Assembly (NCBI GenBank): GCA_002449145.1
Contig: DKCG01000012.1
Coordinates: 1-44,229, forward strand
Source: Christensenella sp. UBA6880
Lineage (GTDB): Bacteria; Bacillota; Clostridia; Christensenellales; CAG-917
DNA: 44,229 bases
Reading direction: 5' to 3'
Part shown: piece by piece, positions 31,797-40,170 of the stretch
Layout of the letters: the number at the start of each line of letters is the position of its first letter
How positions within the stretch are numbered: the stretch's first letter is position 1
The notes under the pieces: model-generated
Databases searched by the model: none
What the model saw: the letters and a program-made list of their open reading frames with translations, nothing else
What the model was told of the DNA's origin: nothing
Position numbers and translations under genes: made by a program

Positions 31797-33122
31797 TTAA
31801 TAGACGTTCAAAACGGTCATTTTTTTGAGCAACCGCATATATGCGGTAACTTCCGTTTCGCAATAGTTGCTTGCGGTCCTTAGGCTCAAATATATGTTGT
31901 CCTCATCGAAACTCGCGTGCCCGACCCAACGTTGCACAAGGTACTGCGGAAAGCCGAACTCATAAGCGTTGGTGATGAACGTGTGCCGCAGAATATGTCC
32001 GGTGAACGGCATTCCCAACGCCCGGAAAATGTCCGCTATCTGACGATAGGTATATTCTTGCGTGTCGAAGCCGAACAGCCTGTCGCTTTGCGCCTTATCC
32101 GCGCAACGTCGTTTGAGTAGGTTCGCAAGAGGTTGCGCCATAGGTAGTTTGCGTTTTCCGCGCTTTGTTTTTGTCTTTCCGATGTTGTGGGTGTCGCGCT
32201 TCCAGGCTGAATCGATTGTTATCAGCATATTCTCGAAATCGATGTTTTCGACGCGCAGCGCGTTGAGTTCTGATTGCCGCATTCCGCTGAACAGCAACGC
32301 TCTGATAAAATCGTTCATCGACGTGCCGGGCATTTTCTCGTCGATGTATTCGAGCAACTGCTTTTGCTGTGCGTGCGTCATTGCGCCGAGTTCGGGCTGT
32401 TGGTAACGTTTGATTTTTACGCCCTCGTATGGATTGACGTTTATCAATCCGCATACTTTTGCCGTCCGGAAACTCTCACCGACGATAGTTGCGCATTTTG
32501 TGCGCACATTGTCCGACGGAATCTTTTGCAAGAGGTCCTGCAAATCGAGCGACGTTATCTTTTTGATGTCCTTTTCGCCGATAGTAGGGAAGATGTGATT
32601 TTTCAAATGACTAATCATCGATTTGAAATATGCCGATTCCACCAAACCGCGTTTATAACTTTCAAGCCATTTTTGCGCCCATTGCGAGTAGGTCAAGCCG
32701 CGTTTTCGCTTTTCGGGTGGGTTCTTCATATATTCAAGCCGCTTGTCCCAACACTCTTGCTTTGTGTCGCCGTACACGCTCACTTGTTCTTTTTGAAACT
32801 GAAAACGGTATTGCAACCGTCCTTTTTTGCTCGTGACTCTAAAACTGCCGTCACTAAATTGACAAGGCATATCTTCAAAAACCTCCTTTATTTCTGCCTT
32901 GTCAGATTCTAAGACTTGATTATATTGCCGCTTGCTGCGCGGCACGAATTGAATGACGTTGCCCTTGCGAGAACGCTGCTCGGACGGCGACGTCTGATGC
33001 GGTATTGCCGGCGCGTCGCTTATGTGCGCGCTCGCGCGAATCCCGGCAAGCATTCCATCCAAATACCCGGAAACAATACTGCCTATCTGTTTCCACATTG
33101 CTTCAAAAACTGGATTTTCCAT
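31797..33122 (-). CDS. Tyrosine recombinase / phage integrase
   Basis: This 441-aa integrase has the catalytic domain at about 240-430, with Arg in SGMRQSELNALR, HILRHT (His-x-x-Arg), GHASF and the nucleophile Tyr in EDNIYLSL. An AP2-like arm-binding segment (about 85-140) and a SAM-like core-binding domain (about 145-220) precede it. The first ~80 residues are an extra stretch, amphipathic then polar, not typical of Int. GGGGG six bases upstream favours ATG 33122 over upstream ATGs. It sits next to the tRNA with its 3' end facing it, the usual layout for tRNA-site integration. Confidence 0.93.
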   Translation of the reverse strand: MENPVFEAMWKQIGSIVSGYLDGMLAGIRASAHISDAPAIPHQTSPSEQRSRKGNVIQFVPRSKRQYNQVLESDKAEIKEVFEDMPCQFSDGSFRVTSKKGRLQYRFQFQKEQVSVYGDTKQECWDKRLEYMKNPPEKRKRGLTYSQWAQKWLESYKRGLVESAYFKSMISHLKNHIFPTIGEKDIKKITSLDLQDLLQKIPSDNVRTKCATIVGESFRTAKVCGLINVNPYEGVKIKRYQQPELGAMTHAQQKQLLEYIDEKMPGTSMNDFIRALLFSGMRQSELNALRVENIDFENMLITIDSAWKRDTHNIGKTKTKRGKRKLPMAQPLANLLKRRCADKAQSDRLFGFDTQEYTYRQIADIFRALGMPFTGHILRHTFITNAYEFGFPQYLVQRWVGHASFDEDNIYLSLRTASNYCETEVTAYMRLLKKMTVLNVY

Positions 33123-33200
33123 TTTGTCCCCCATCATAAAAGATGGATGACATTATAAAACTAATAGACAGTCGTAAAATGAAAAACAAACTATATTTTT

Positions 33201-33986
33201 TCACCAATCTATTTCGCGAGTGGTGGAAGTGACCGAGCCTAACGACTTTTTGACTTGTTCATAGTTCCCAGAAAATAGTTGATATTTTCCATTTGGAAAG
33301 ACAACGGCGAAATCATTACAAGATTTTTGATATACAATTTTTTCAACTTGTGATAAATCCAAAAGTTTTTGATAATGTTGTAATTGTAAAGTAATTACTT
33401 CAATCACAGTTTTATTACTGTCTACACTCCCACTCATCGTGGGGAATTTTATACGTTTGTTTTTAGCGATGCAAATACAAACGTCCGATTGATTTAGTGT
33501 TTTTGATATATTTAGCAACTTTGTTGATGATAAATAACAGCTATTTTTCGCGATTGATTTGTAATCTTTAACGGATAGAATAGGTATCTTTTTATGGCGA
33601 CCGAAACTATCATATACTTTTAAATCGATATTATAATTTTTGTTGATTGCATTTTGTTCGAGCACATCATAAATGCATTGACTGATATTGTAAATTTGGA
33701 GAATCTCACCCTGATTAATTAAAATAGGGAAATTCAAATGCTTTTCAAAAGAGCACAAATTATTCAATTTATACTCTTTTTTGTTTATTGAAACGAATAA
33801 TGATTTTATAGTAACGTCAAATGCTGAACGATTAGTTATCTCTAACAACGCGTCATTTGATGTTTCAATCTTTAACTTTAAGCGTTTTGGATATTTTGCT
33901 AAGCATAAAGCAACTATTGAAGAACCAATAGTGCCTGCCGCTGCTAATGACGATATGATTATTGATGCCGTTTCAAAACCGTTCAT
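33201..33986 (-). CDS. Hypothetical N-anchored protein (261 aa) of the lysogeny module
   Basis: One hydrophobic segment (about 7-30) is followed by a beta-rich soluble part (about 35-261) with a short Ig-like looking start (LEITNRSAFDVTIKSLFVSI). Its ATG overlaps the XRE stop (ATGA), so both are made together in the repressed prophage. No family recognised. Its place beside a repressor fits a superinfection-exclusion or host-interaction protein, which is inference. Base composition is AT-richer than the host genes. Confidence 0.7.
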   Translation of the reverse strand: MNGFETASIIISSLAAAGTIGSSIVALCLAKYPKRLKLKIETSNDALLEITNRSAFDVTIKSLFVSINKKEYKLNNLCSFEKHLNFPILINQGEILQIYNISQCIYDVLEQNAINKNYNIDLKVYDSFGRHKKIPILSVKDYKSIAKNSCYLSSTKLLNISKTLNQSDVCICIAKNKRIKFPTMSGSVDSNKTVIEVITLQLQHYQKLLDLSQVEKIVYQKSCNDFAVVFPNGKYQLFSGNYEQVKKSLGSVTSTTREIDW

Positions 33987-34324
33987 ACGATACTTTTATA
34001 AGAATTTAAACTATGTGCATAGACTATTCCGCGAGCAGAATTGAGAAGATACATTTGTTCCTCAGGGGTCATTTGTTCATACAGCGATTGAATTTCGCTT
34101 TTGGGGATTCGAGCATCATCGAAAATACTCGTTTGTGATGTTCTGCCGAGCAATTCATCTATTGAAACATTAAAAAAATCAGCCAGTTTGCAAAGCATAT
34201 CCGGTGTTGGTTTGCTATTTCCTGTTTCATATGACGAATATGTTTGGAATGTGATTCCAACGGCTTTTGCGACATCAGACTGTGTATATCCTTGTGCTTT
34301 TCTAATACTTTTCATTCTTTCCAT
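33983..34324 (-). CDS. XRE/Cro-CI family repressor
   Basis: This 113-aa regulator has an N-terminal helix-turn-helix (about 5-60: SIRKAQGYTQSDVAKAVGITFQTYSSYETGNSKPTPDMLCKLADFF) and a short C-terminal part (EEQMYLLNSARGIV). AAGGAT lies about eight bases before ATG 34324, better than the ATG two codons upstream. It is the likely CI-like repressor of the element. Three ATTC-N3-GAAT sites upstream would be its operators. Confidence 0.88.
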   Translation of the reverse strand: MERMKSIRKAQGYTQSDVAKAVGITFQTYSSYETGNSKPTPDMLCKLADFFNVSIDELLGRTSQTSIFDDARIPKSEIQSLYEQMTPEEQMYLLNSARGIVYAHSLNSYKSIV

Positions 34325-34363
34325 AGGCATATCCTTATCTAATTATTTTGAAAAATTAAAAAA

Positions 34364-34446
34364 AAATTCAATGAATTTAAGAAAATGTCTTGATTTTCGG
34401 CGATTCTTTGAGTATTATATTAGCGAAATTCGTAGATTCTTTGAAT
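34364..34446. promoter_or_regulatory. Three operator-like palindromes in the lysogeny switch
   Basis: ATTC-N3-GAAT sites: OL 34366-34376 (ATTC-AAT-GAAT, extended AAATTC/GAATTT at 34364-34378), OM 34403-34413 (ATTC-TTT-GAGT, one mismatch) and OR 34436-34446 (ATTC-TTT-GAAT). Starts are 37 and 33 bases apart. OM lies in the spacer of the rightward promoter. OL overlaps a possible leftward -35 (TTGAAT). Confidence 0.7.
34390..34418 (+). promoter_or_regulatory. Main rightward promoter of the element
   Basis: TTGATT (34390-34395), 17 bp and TATTAT (34413-34418). An operator-like palindrome occupies the spacer. Confidence 0.72.
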
Positions 34447-34502
34447 TTTGAACAAAACAGAACTCACATTAGGTGTCTGAAAGAAAAAGGAAGTAACTTG
34501 CG

Positions 34503-34712
34503 ATGAGCATTTTTCTATATGTGATATTTGCAATGCTGATAGTGGGCGGTACGGTACTGCTCCTATTCGCTGTTGATTCTTTCCGTAATAGAGATGTTCT
34601 TTTAGGCTGTGTGCTTCTTTGTTGGGGTGCAATCGTAGTAGTCGCAAGTATATATGCGATTGTAATTCTTGCGCTCCCGGAAGAAACATCAAACATTTTA
34701 ATAAAAAAATAA
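34503..34712 (+). CDS. Small two-span membrane protein (69 aa)
   Basis: Two hydrophobic stretches (about 3-26 and 32-58) flank a short charged turn (DSFRNRDV). AGGAAG lies eight bases before ATG. It is the first gene of the rightward block. Inoviruses carry several such short membrane proteins as minor coat or assembly factors, but this one cannot be assigned. Confidence 0.7.
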   Translation: MSIFLYVIFAMLIVGGTVLLLFAVDSFRNRDVLLGCVLLCWGAIVVVASIYAIVILALPEETSNILIKK

Positions 34713-34722
34713 GGGGCAAGCA

Positions 34723-35070
34723 ATGGGAATTTTCAAAAAGAAAACAAAGTCAAAAGCCGTTATTCCTTTGACGGAACAAGTCCAAATGGCAGAACAACTC
34801 AGGCAAGCGGCGGTAAAAACAGACCGCGCGCACGAAAAAGTCATAAACAGTTGGATTAACTCGGACTCTAAAAATGAAAAAGTGTGGGCAGCAAAGTCGT
34901 CTATGGCTGAAAAACGAGCAGATAAAGCATACAGAAACTATTACGAGTATTGTCATTCGACGTTTTCGGAAGAAGATATAAAAAACTCGGGCGCACAAGG
35001 AAAGTTTCTGAGTAAAAGTTTTATCAATCGACTCAATAAAATTCAACTTTCAAAAAACAAAAAGAAATAA
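34723..35070 (+). CDS. Hypothetical basic helical protein (115 aa)
   Basis: A soluble, mostly helical protein with basic ends (MGIFKKKTKSK at the start and NKKK at the end), Glu/Gln/Ala rich. No membrane span and no family recognised. AAGGGG eight bases before the ATG. A nucleic-acid-binding role is possible from charge alone, but is not supported otherwise. Confidence 0.65.
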   Translation: MGIFKKKTKSKAVIPLTEQVQMAEQLRQAAVKTDRAHEKVINSWINSDSKNEKVWAAKSSMAEKRADKAYRNYYEYCHSTFSEEDIKNSGAQGKFLSKSFINRLNKIQLSKNKKK

Positions 35071-35086
35071 TCCCGGCATCCGGGAT
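35070..35086 (+). other. Perfect 7-bp hairpin before the 65-aa gene
   Basis: ATCCCGG-cat-CCGGGAT begins at the previous stop codon and lies directly before a GGGGG ribosome site. It may be an RNA processing or translation-control element. Confidence 0.5.
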
Positions 35087-35099
35087 AGGGGGACGCAAA

Positions 35100-35297
35100 A
35101 TGGATTTACAAAATCTCGCCACGTTGGTGGCACTTCTCAAAGATTATCACCACGAACTCACTCACGCTCTGACTGATGCCGTCGAACTTGACGGCGACAT
35201 CGACGCGCAAAAGAACATCGAAGCAAAAGCCGATGTTATAGACAGAGCACTCGACATCGCTATGGAAGATTTAGAGTATCGCATCTGCGTGAGGTGA
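35100..35297 (+). CDS. Hypothetical acidic protein (65 aa)
   Basis: A small, acidic helical protein (LLKDYHHELTHALTDAVELDGD... ALDIAMEDLEYRI). GGGGG eight bases before the ATG. Three bases separate it from the next gene. No family recognised. Confidence 0.6.
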   Translation: MDLQNLATLVALLKDYHHELTHALTDAVELDGDIDAQKNIEAKADVIDRALDIAMEDLEYRICVR

Positions 35298-35300
35298 ACT

Positions 35301-35573
35301 ATGAAAAAAGGAAAACACATTCATCGCAACATCACAGCGAAACGGTCCGAGCAATCAATCTGCATAGATGTCGCATCGAGGCTCGAAGCCGGCAACAAGT
35401 TCCGTTACAAAGATTATGCTTGCGTCGTTGATGACGTCACGCGCAACCTAATCAGATTCACCGGCACACGAAGCGAGAAAGTCGGCGAAGTTACGCGGCA
35501 AATGATACTCAACGTCGAGAGTTTCAACTCGGCTGTTGAGGAACGTCGCATCATACTGAACAACCCGGCATAG
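35301..35573 (+). CDS. Hypothetical basic protein (90 aa)
   Basis: A basic, beta and helix mixed small protein, GEVTRQMILNVESFN near its end. GTGAGGTGA precedes the ATG. Its stop lies in a GCCGG hairpin (CCGGC-ata-GCCGG, about 35563-35577). It could be a DNA-binding replication accessory by charge, but nothing specific is seen. Confidence 0.6.
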   Translation: MKKGKHIHRNITAKRSEQSICIDVASRLEAGNKFRYKDYACVVDDVTRNLIRFTGTRSEKVGEVTRQMILNVESFNSAVEERRIILNNPA

Positions 35574-35724
35574 CCGGTTTGTGTGTCCCACCGTCTAATC
35601 CTTTATGAGTTTTTTGAGGCTACAAGCAAAAAACACGGCGGTGGCGGCACAAATCCGCCGGGAACGATAAACAATCAAAAACTTTGGGACCGCTCCCGGC
35701 GGTGCTCCCCCAAACGAGGTGTAT

Positions 35725-35889
35725 ATGAAAATTTTTGGCAAAGTACTCGAAGGCACAATAAGCGCGGTTATCTCGCTTGCGATTCTCTTTTTCGGCGGAA
35801 TCGGCATAGTTGCGCTTATAACAAAGCAAGATTACGTCACCGTTATGAATACGGTGTTTGACTGGTTCAAGAATCTCGCATCGAAGTGA
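35725..35889 (+). CDS. Probable major coat protein (54 aa, pVIII-like)
   Basis: A 54-aa protein starting MKIFGKVLEGTIS has a 20-residue membrane span (about 13-32, SAVISLAILFFGGIGIVALI) followed by a short amphipathic helix ending DWFKNLASK. Size, single span and the place before the membrane-anchored virion genes match major coat proteins of filamentous phages. The usual signal peptide cannot be told apart from the span. GAGGTG lies before ATG. The 150-base gap before it (35574-35724) is noncoding and rich in GGCGG/CCGCC pairs. It overlaps nothing and is too short for usual gene callers. Confidence 0.7.
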   Translation: MKIFGKVLEGTISAVISLAILFFGGIGIVALITKQDYVTVMNTVFDWFKNLASK

Positions 35890-35897
35890 GGCACGTT

Positions 35898-36521
35898 ATG
35901 GCTAAACGCAAGACGAAAAAAACAAATCCGCCGACGAAACGTAACGGCAATCCCGGCATCAGACTGTTTTTGTTGGTGATGCTTGTCGTGCTTTTACTCG
36001 GAACAATCGGCGGCGCAGTGTATCTCGGCATAAAGTCGGACGGTTTCAAGAACTGGGATTTTATTCCGGGCAACAATGCGCAACCGGCTGCGTCCCTCGA
36101 TGTCGTGAAAGACGGTGAATCGGTCAAGAGTATCGAGGCGACCGCCGACGTCATTCGTATCGAGGTCATCAACGGCGGTGATTTCACCGTAACCGTGCGC
36201 CCCAAAGCGAGCGCAGACTTTGATTTTATGCTTGACGGCAAATTGCACTCTTTTGCGCAAGCGGACGGCGATTACAATCGCGCTTTCGACGTCAAAATCG
36301 AGGACGGATATTTCACATTTACCGCGCCGCGCAACATCGTGAACGCGCTCAACGACGCATATTTCGGTCACGTCATCGACGATGTGCGCTGCAACTATGT
36401 CGGCACGTTCTTTGAAATAGTGGTGACGGCAGAAAGCGGCGACAGCAAGAAGTTCGACGTTACCGACATATATGCTACTGACATCGTAGTCAGAATCGAG
36501 CCGTCGGAGGTGGTATTCTGA
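35898..36521 (+). CDS. Anchored virion-type protein (207 aa)
   Basis: A basic N-terminus (MAKRKTKKTNPPTKR) precedes one membrane span (about 24-47), then a soluble outside part of ~160 residues, beta-rich with alternating Val/Ile. No family recognised. GTGAGG seven bases before ATG 35898 sets the start. It lies between the coat-like and pIII-like genes and overlaps the latter by one base (TGATG). It may be a minor virion or assembly protein (inferred from position). Confidence 0.72.
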   Translation: MAKRKTKKTNPPTKRNGNPGIRLFLLVMLVVLLLGTIGGAVYLGIKSDGFKNWDFIPGNNAQPAASLDVVKDGESVKSIEATADVIRIEVINGGDFTVTVRPKASADFDFMLDGKLHSFAQADGDYNRAFDVKIEDGYFTFTAPRNIVNALNDAYFGHVIDDVRCNYVGTFFEIVVTAESGDSKKFDVTDIYATDIVVRIEPSEVVF

Positions 36522-38572
36522 TGAAACGTGCAACAATATCGTTATATTTGGGTCTTGTACTCATAATAATCCTCCTTATTAGTGGCACGATTCCGTCGTC
36601 GGAAGTGGTATACGCTGCCGACGGCGACGTCGCGCACATCTTTGACAAAACGGACGTCACAAAGGACCTCGAAGGCTCTGAGGGTTTCGATTTTTCACAA
36701 TACCCGGTGGACGCCTCGAAGGACACTCAGATTTATACTTTTCTCGAATACGGTTACGACGGCGCGGACAATTCAAAGTTCGGGCTTTATCTTTACGTTT
36801 ACAATCCGAAACAAAAGGCATTTTCGCAATCGAGTGCAAGCAACAAGGCAAACGTTGCTATGGCGTTTGACGAAAAGGACAATGCGACGTCGTATCAGCG
36901 CGTAGGATTGATTTTCTGTTCCGCGACGTCTGATAAACTTTTTTACAAGTTCCGCATCGATGACGGCGGCAAGTTGCTCGCTCTCGCCGAGAAGTACGCA
37001 CTCACGCACGGTGGCGCGCGCAGATATGACATAGCAACGGTCGAACTGTTCGCGTATGGCGATAAGACGGCAACGACGTCAACTATCGGCAAATCATATG
37101 AATGCACCGGATTTATGAAAGGGTTCGGCGCGGACAAAGAAAGCAACACGCACAGCGTAAAGGCGTACAGCCTCGATGTTCTCGACATCGAACTCAATCA
37201 CACGTTCTTCCGCCCGGACGGGACAAACTACGGAAATTTTGCAGCCGAGTATTTTTATCAATCATCAAAAGACCAACTCGACAGCGTATATTTTTCGTTT
37301 CCGAATGAACTAATCAAATACTATGGCGGCATATGGAAAATCGACGCAGGCTTTGTCAAGTTGAAAACAAGACCGATTGTAATCACATCTACCAAAGAAG
37401 TCTATGAAAAAGCAATTAAATATGCAGGAAGAAGCGAACGGGGGAATTGCTCGGTAAAAATACAATCTACATATCCAAAAAAACTTGGCGAAATGGTGCT
37501 TAATAATCTAAAAGGATACAGCAATGAAGTGAAAGCGGAATTGCGCAACTATTTGCTTTGCAACTTTCCGTCAACACCTATTTATTACTTGTTCTATACC
37601 GGCAACGAAACCGCAGACGGTAGTGTTCCGTATGCAAAGGACTTTACTTTATCCGCTGAAAACTTGCTCGATTATATTTACAACTATAAGCGCAGTTACG
37701 ATGCAGGAAAACTCAATATAAAGGACGGAATTTCAAAAGATTTGTTTATATTTTCGCCCGAATATGAAAAAGACGGTTACGGACAGTACACAAGCATACA
37801 AATAAAAGCCGACGATACATACACTCTTGAAAACTTATCACGAGTCAAACACTGGTACGACTTTTTAGATGCATTTAATCTTTCTGCGGAATATCAATCC
37901 GATGCATATCGCAACATACAGGCAATAACACCGATTGATAAAAAAGATGTAACACTGTCAAAAGATGCTTTCTGCAAAAAGTATTTCGTTTCTCAAAGTG
38001 ATTATGAGAACATCATCAAATCGGTCAACAAAAGAGATGAAACGACATATCTATTTCGTTTTTCGCAAAGTTCTTTTATGTCACTCGGATTAAAGTCACA
38101 AGTCGGCGACGGTTATGTTTATGAAACAGACTATAACTATGCTGCTATGCAAACGGTTTATCTCGATATGAACATATCGTCGATAACGTGCCGCAAAGAC
38201 GATGTATATCACACGTTTGCGGTTGCGGCGAATCCGATTGATGCTGTCGCAGACATCGAGCCACCGCCCGAAGAATTCGATAAAACCGGTTGGTGGAAAG
38301 ATAAATTCGAAAGCGTAAAAGACTGGTTTGAGATGTCCAAAAGTGCACTAATCATAGCGGCTATTGTTATTTTGGCGGTGGTTTTGATGGTCCTTATCAT
38401 CATAACGCTCGTTAAACTCGCACCGTCTTTCGCAATGCTACGCATATCGCGCTCTCAATCGCCCTCGAAGCAACGTTCTAAATCAAGAAACAAAACTAAA
38501 AATAAATCTGCGAGCAACGCAGGAAGGAGTCACAAAAATGGCAAAAAAACAAGTTTATCAAAGTCGCAATAA
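36521..38572 (+). CDS. Large secreted protein with C-terminal anchor, pIII-like adsorption protein
   Basis: This 683-aa protein has a signal peptide (about 1-32, cleavage after VYA), a long extracellular part (33-605), one C-terminal membrane span (about 610-635) and a strongly basic cytoplasmic tail (SRSQSPSKQRSKSRNKTKNK). Type I topology with the anchor near the end is the plan of filamentous phage pIII, which binds the host and releases the virion. The outside part is Tyr/Asp/Lys rich and lacks glycine-rich linkers. I recognise no domain. The start overlaps the previous stop, and the last 35 bases overlap the next gene. Confidence 0.75.
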   Translation: MKRATISLYLGLVLIIILLISGTIPSSEVVYAADGDVAHIFDKTDVTKDLEGSEGFDFSQYPVDASKDTQIYTFLEYGYDGADNSKFGLYLYVYNPKQKAFSQSSASNKANVAMAFDEKDNATSYQRVGLIFCSATSDKLFYKFRIDDGGKLLALAEKYALTHGGARRYDIATVELFAYGDKTATTSTIGKSYECTGFMKGFGADKESNTHSVKAYSLDVLDIELNHTFFRPDGTNYGNFAAEYFYQSSKDQLDSVYFSFPNELIKYYGGIWKIDAGFVKLKTRPIVITSTKEVYEKAIKYAGRSERGNCSVKIQSTYPKKLGEMVLNNLKGYSNEVKAELRNYLLCNFPSTPIYYLFYTGNETADGSVPYAKDFTLSAENLLDYIYNYKRSYDAGKLNIKDGISKDLFIFSPEYEKDGYGQYTSIQIKADDTYTLENLSRVKHWYDFLDAFNLSAEYQSDAYRNIQAITPIDKKDVTLSKDAFCKKYFVSQSDYENIIKSVNKRDETTYLFRFSQSSFMSLGLKSQVGDGYVYETDYNYAAMQTVYLDMNISSITCRKDDVYHTFAVAANPIDAVADIEPPPEEFDKTGWWKDKFESVKDWFEMSKSALIIAAIVILAVVLMVLIIITLVKLAPSFAMLRISRSQSPSKQRSKSRNKTKNKSASNAGRSHKNGKKTSLSKSQ

Positions 38573-39611
38573 AGCACTCGGCGCGATAGTCGCCGTATTG
38601 CTTGCGATAGTTATGTGCGCGGCTGCCGTACTCGGCGTCGGGTTCGGCGTTTACGGCAAGAACACAGACGACTGGTTCAAGCCTAAGCACGAGGACAGTC
38701 AAGGACAGCAGGAGCAACCCGAACAAGACCAACAGACAAACGAGGCGAGAATTGCACTTTTTGCAGGCACAGCGGTTCAAGCCGCCGACGGCACCGTCAG
38801 CAAAACGTTGACTGCAACCGTTCTTCCGGCAGATGCACCCGACAAGTCAGTCGATTGGTCCATTAAATGGGCACCTGATGCCGCCTTGAAAGACAAAACA
38901 CTCAGCGACTACATAACACTAACACCTGCATCAGACGGCGCATTGACGGCAACCGTAACTTGCAAAAAGTCTTTTCGTGGTAGCGTGGCGATAGCCACAG
39001 TCACCACTCGTTCGGGCGGTTACACTGCAAGTTGCATCATCGAGTATGAGGGCGTTCCCTCATCTATGACGGTAGCAGACAGCCCTCACGGTACGATATC
39101 GGTTACAGGCGTAGGCGATGTTCGTGCTATTAAAAAAGTCTATGGCACTGACGGAACTACCAAATTCGCGATAAAACTCGACAATGTATTCGGCGATGTC
39201 GGCGATTCCTATTACAATCAATACGTACTTTCGGGGGTTACATCTTTTGGTCAAGTCGTATTGGATACAATGTCAGAAGGTCGTAACGGCAGCAGTTTCA
39301 CCGGTAAAAATGAAAAGACGATTAATTTGAGTACTATTCAAAGTCAACTCGTTGACGCTACTTGCGACGGTAAAAACATCATTATTACAGTCAAAAAAGA
39401 AATCACATCTTATTACGAATCGATGAAAGCAAGTTCATCGGGCGCAACGTACAGCGGACATTATAAGCAAGTCGCATTGAAGGACGGCAAAGCACCGTAT
39501 TTCGAGGTGACGCTCACCAACACGTTTTTGAACAAATCTGCGACAGTTAAGTTCTGGTTTGCGGTCGATGTTACAAGCGTTTCGCTTTCCTCAACGAGCC
39601 TTACATTCTAA
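38538..39611 (+). CDS. N-anchored protein with Ig-like (Big2-type) domain
   Basis: This 357-aa protein has one N-terminal span (about 13-37), a Gln/Glu-rich linker (50-67), an Ig-like domain at about 70-170 (VQAADGTVSKTLTATVLPADAPDKSVDWSIKW, ATVTCKKSFRGSVAIATVTT) and a second beta-rich domain (180-350). Big2-type domains are common in bacterial adhesins. In an inovirus context it may be a virion tip or surface-binding protein. AAGGAG eight bases before the ATG, which lies inside the 3' end of the pIII-like gene. Confidence 0.75.
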   Translation: MAKKQVYQSRNKALGAIVAVLLAIVMCAAAVLGVGFGVYGKNTDDWFKPKHEDSQGQQEQPEQDQQTNEARIALFAGTAVQAADGTVSKTLTATVLPADAPDKSVDWSIKWAPDAALKDKTLSDYITLTPASDGALTATVTCKKSFRGSVAIATVTTRSGGYTASCIIEYEGVPSSMTVADSPHGTISVTGVGDVRAIKKVYGTDGTTKFAIKLDNVFGDVGDSYYNQYVLSGVTSFGQVVLDTMSEGRNGSSFTGKNEKTINLSTIQSQLVDATCDGKNIIITVKKEITSYYESMKASSSGATYSGHYKQVALKDGKAPYFEVTLTNTFLNKSATVKFWFAVDVTSVSLSSTSLTF

Positions 39612-39645
39612 ACAGAAATAAAACTCATAATTTCCCCCTCAATTT

Positions 39646-39677
39646 GGTGCGCGCACGTCTAAGTGCGTGCGCGCGCC
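39646..39677 (+). terminator. Strong GC hairpin after the Ig-like gene
   Basis: A 12-bp stem GGTGCGCGCACG/CGTGCGCGCGCC with an 8-base loop. It has no T run, so it may act as a processing or attenuation hairpin, or as a packaging signal on the single-stranded genome. Confidence 0.55.
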
Positions 39678-39704
39678 TCTCAACTTACTTTAAGGAGCAA
39701 AAAA

Positions 39705-40037
39705 ATGGCAAGAAAACAACCTCGCGACGAGTTTAGAAAATATAAGAAAAGCGGACATCCTGCCTACATATTTGAGAAAGTCGGCGATGAGTTCAGATTC
39801 TTAGGAATCACGCACTCAAAAATCGATAAAGGCACGACCAACAGCGAACTCGAAAAGAATCCGGACCCGGAAGATAACGGAACGGCTTACATAAAAACCA
39901 AATCGGAACAAGACAAACAAAACCGCTTTGGGGAAGCAAAGAAGAAGTGGAAATTTCATCCGAACGACAAAAAGAAAGTCGCAAAGATAATAAAGAGCAA
40001 TAAAAAAAGAAGTGCGCCCAGCAAATCACGAAAGTGA
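39705..40037 (+). CDS. Hypothetical basic protein (110 aa), paralogue of the 42335 gene
   Basis: A basic soluble protein with GHPAYIFEKVGDEFRFLGITHSK near 19-40, an NPDPEDNGTAYIKTKSEQDK stretch and a Lys-rich end. The 145-aa protein at 42335 shares GHP, a later GLTTRPKKG-like segment, a P-D-x-x-G spacing and a charged tail, so the two look like diverged copies. AAGGAG seven bases before ATG 39705. Function unknown; related short proteins occur in Bacillota mobile elements. Three hairpins fill the 40038-40170 gap after it (GATTGC/GCAATC, CACAAC/GTTGTG, GACATT/AATGTC). Confidence 0.65.
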   Translation: MARKQPRDEFRKYKKSGHPAYIFEKVGDEFRFLGITHSKIDKGTTNSELEKNPDPEDNGTAYIKTKSEQDKQNRFGEAKKKWKFHPNDKKKVAKIIKSNKKRSAPSKSRK

Positions 40038-40170
40038 TTCACAGCTCTGCAACGGTATTGATTGCATCGAGCAATCACATCACAACAAACGTTGTGGCAC
40101 CTAAACACTTCTTATCTAAAATATACGACATTTCAAAAACAATGTCAAGCGGAATAAAAGGAGCAAAAAA

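Noticed and set aside
35583..35861. 92-aa plus-strand frame overlapping the coat-like gene
   Set aside because: No ribosome site and low-complexity Gly/Arg content. The overlapping 54-aa frame has a membrane span and a GAGGTG site.
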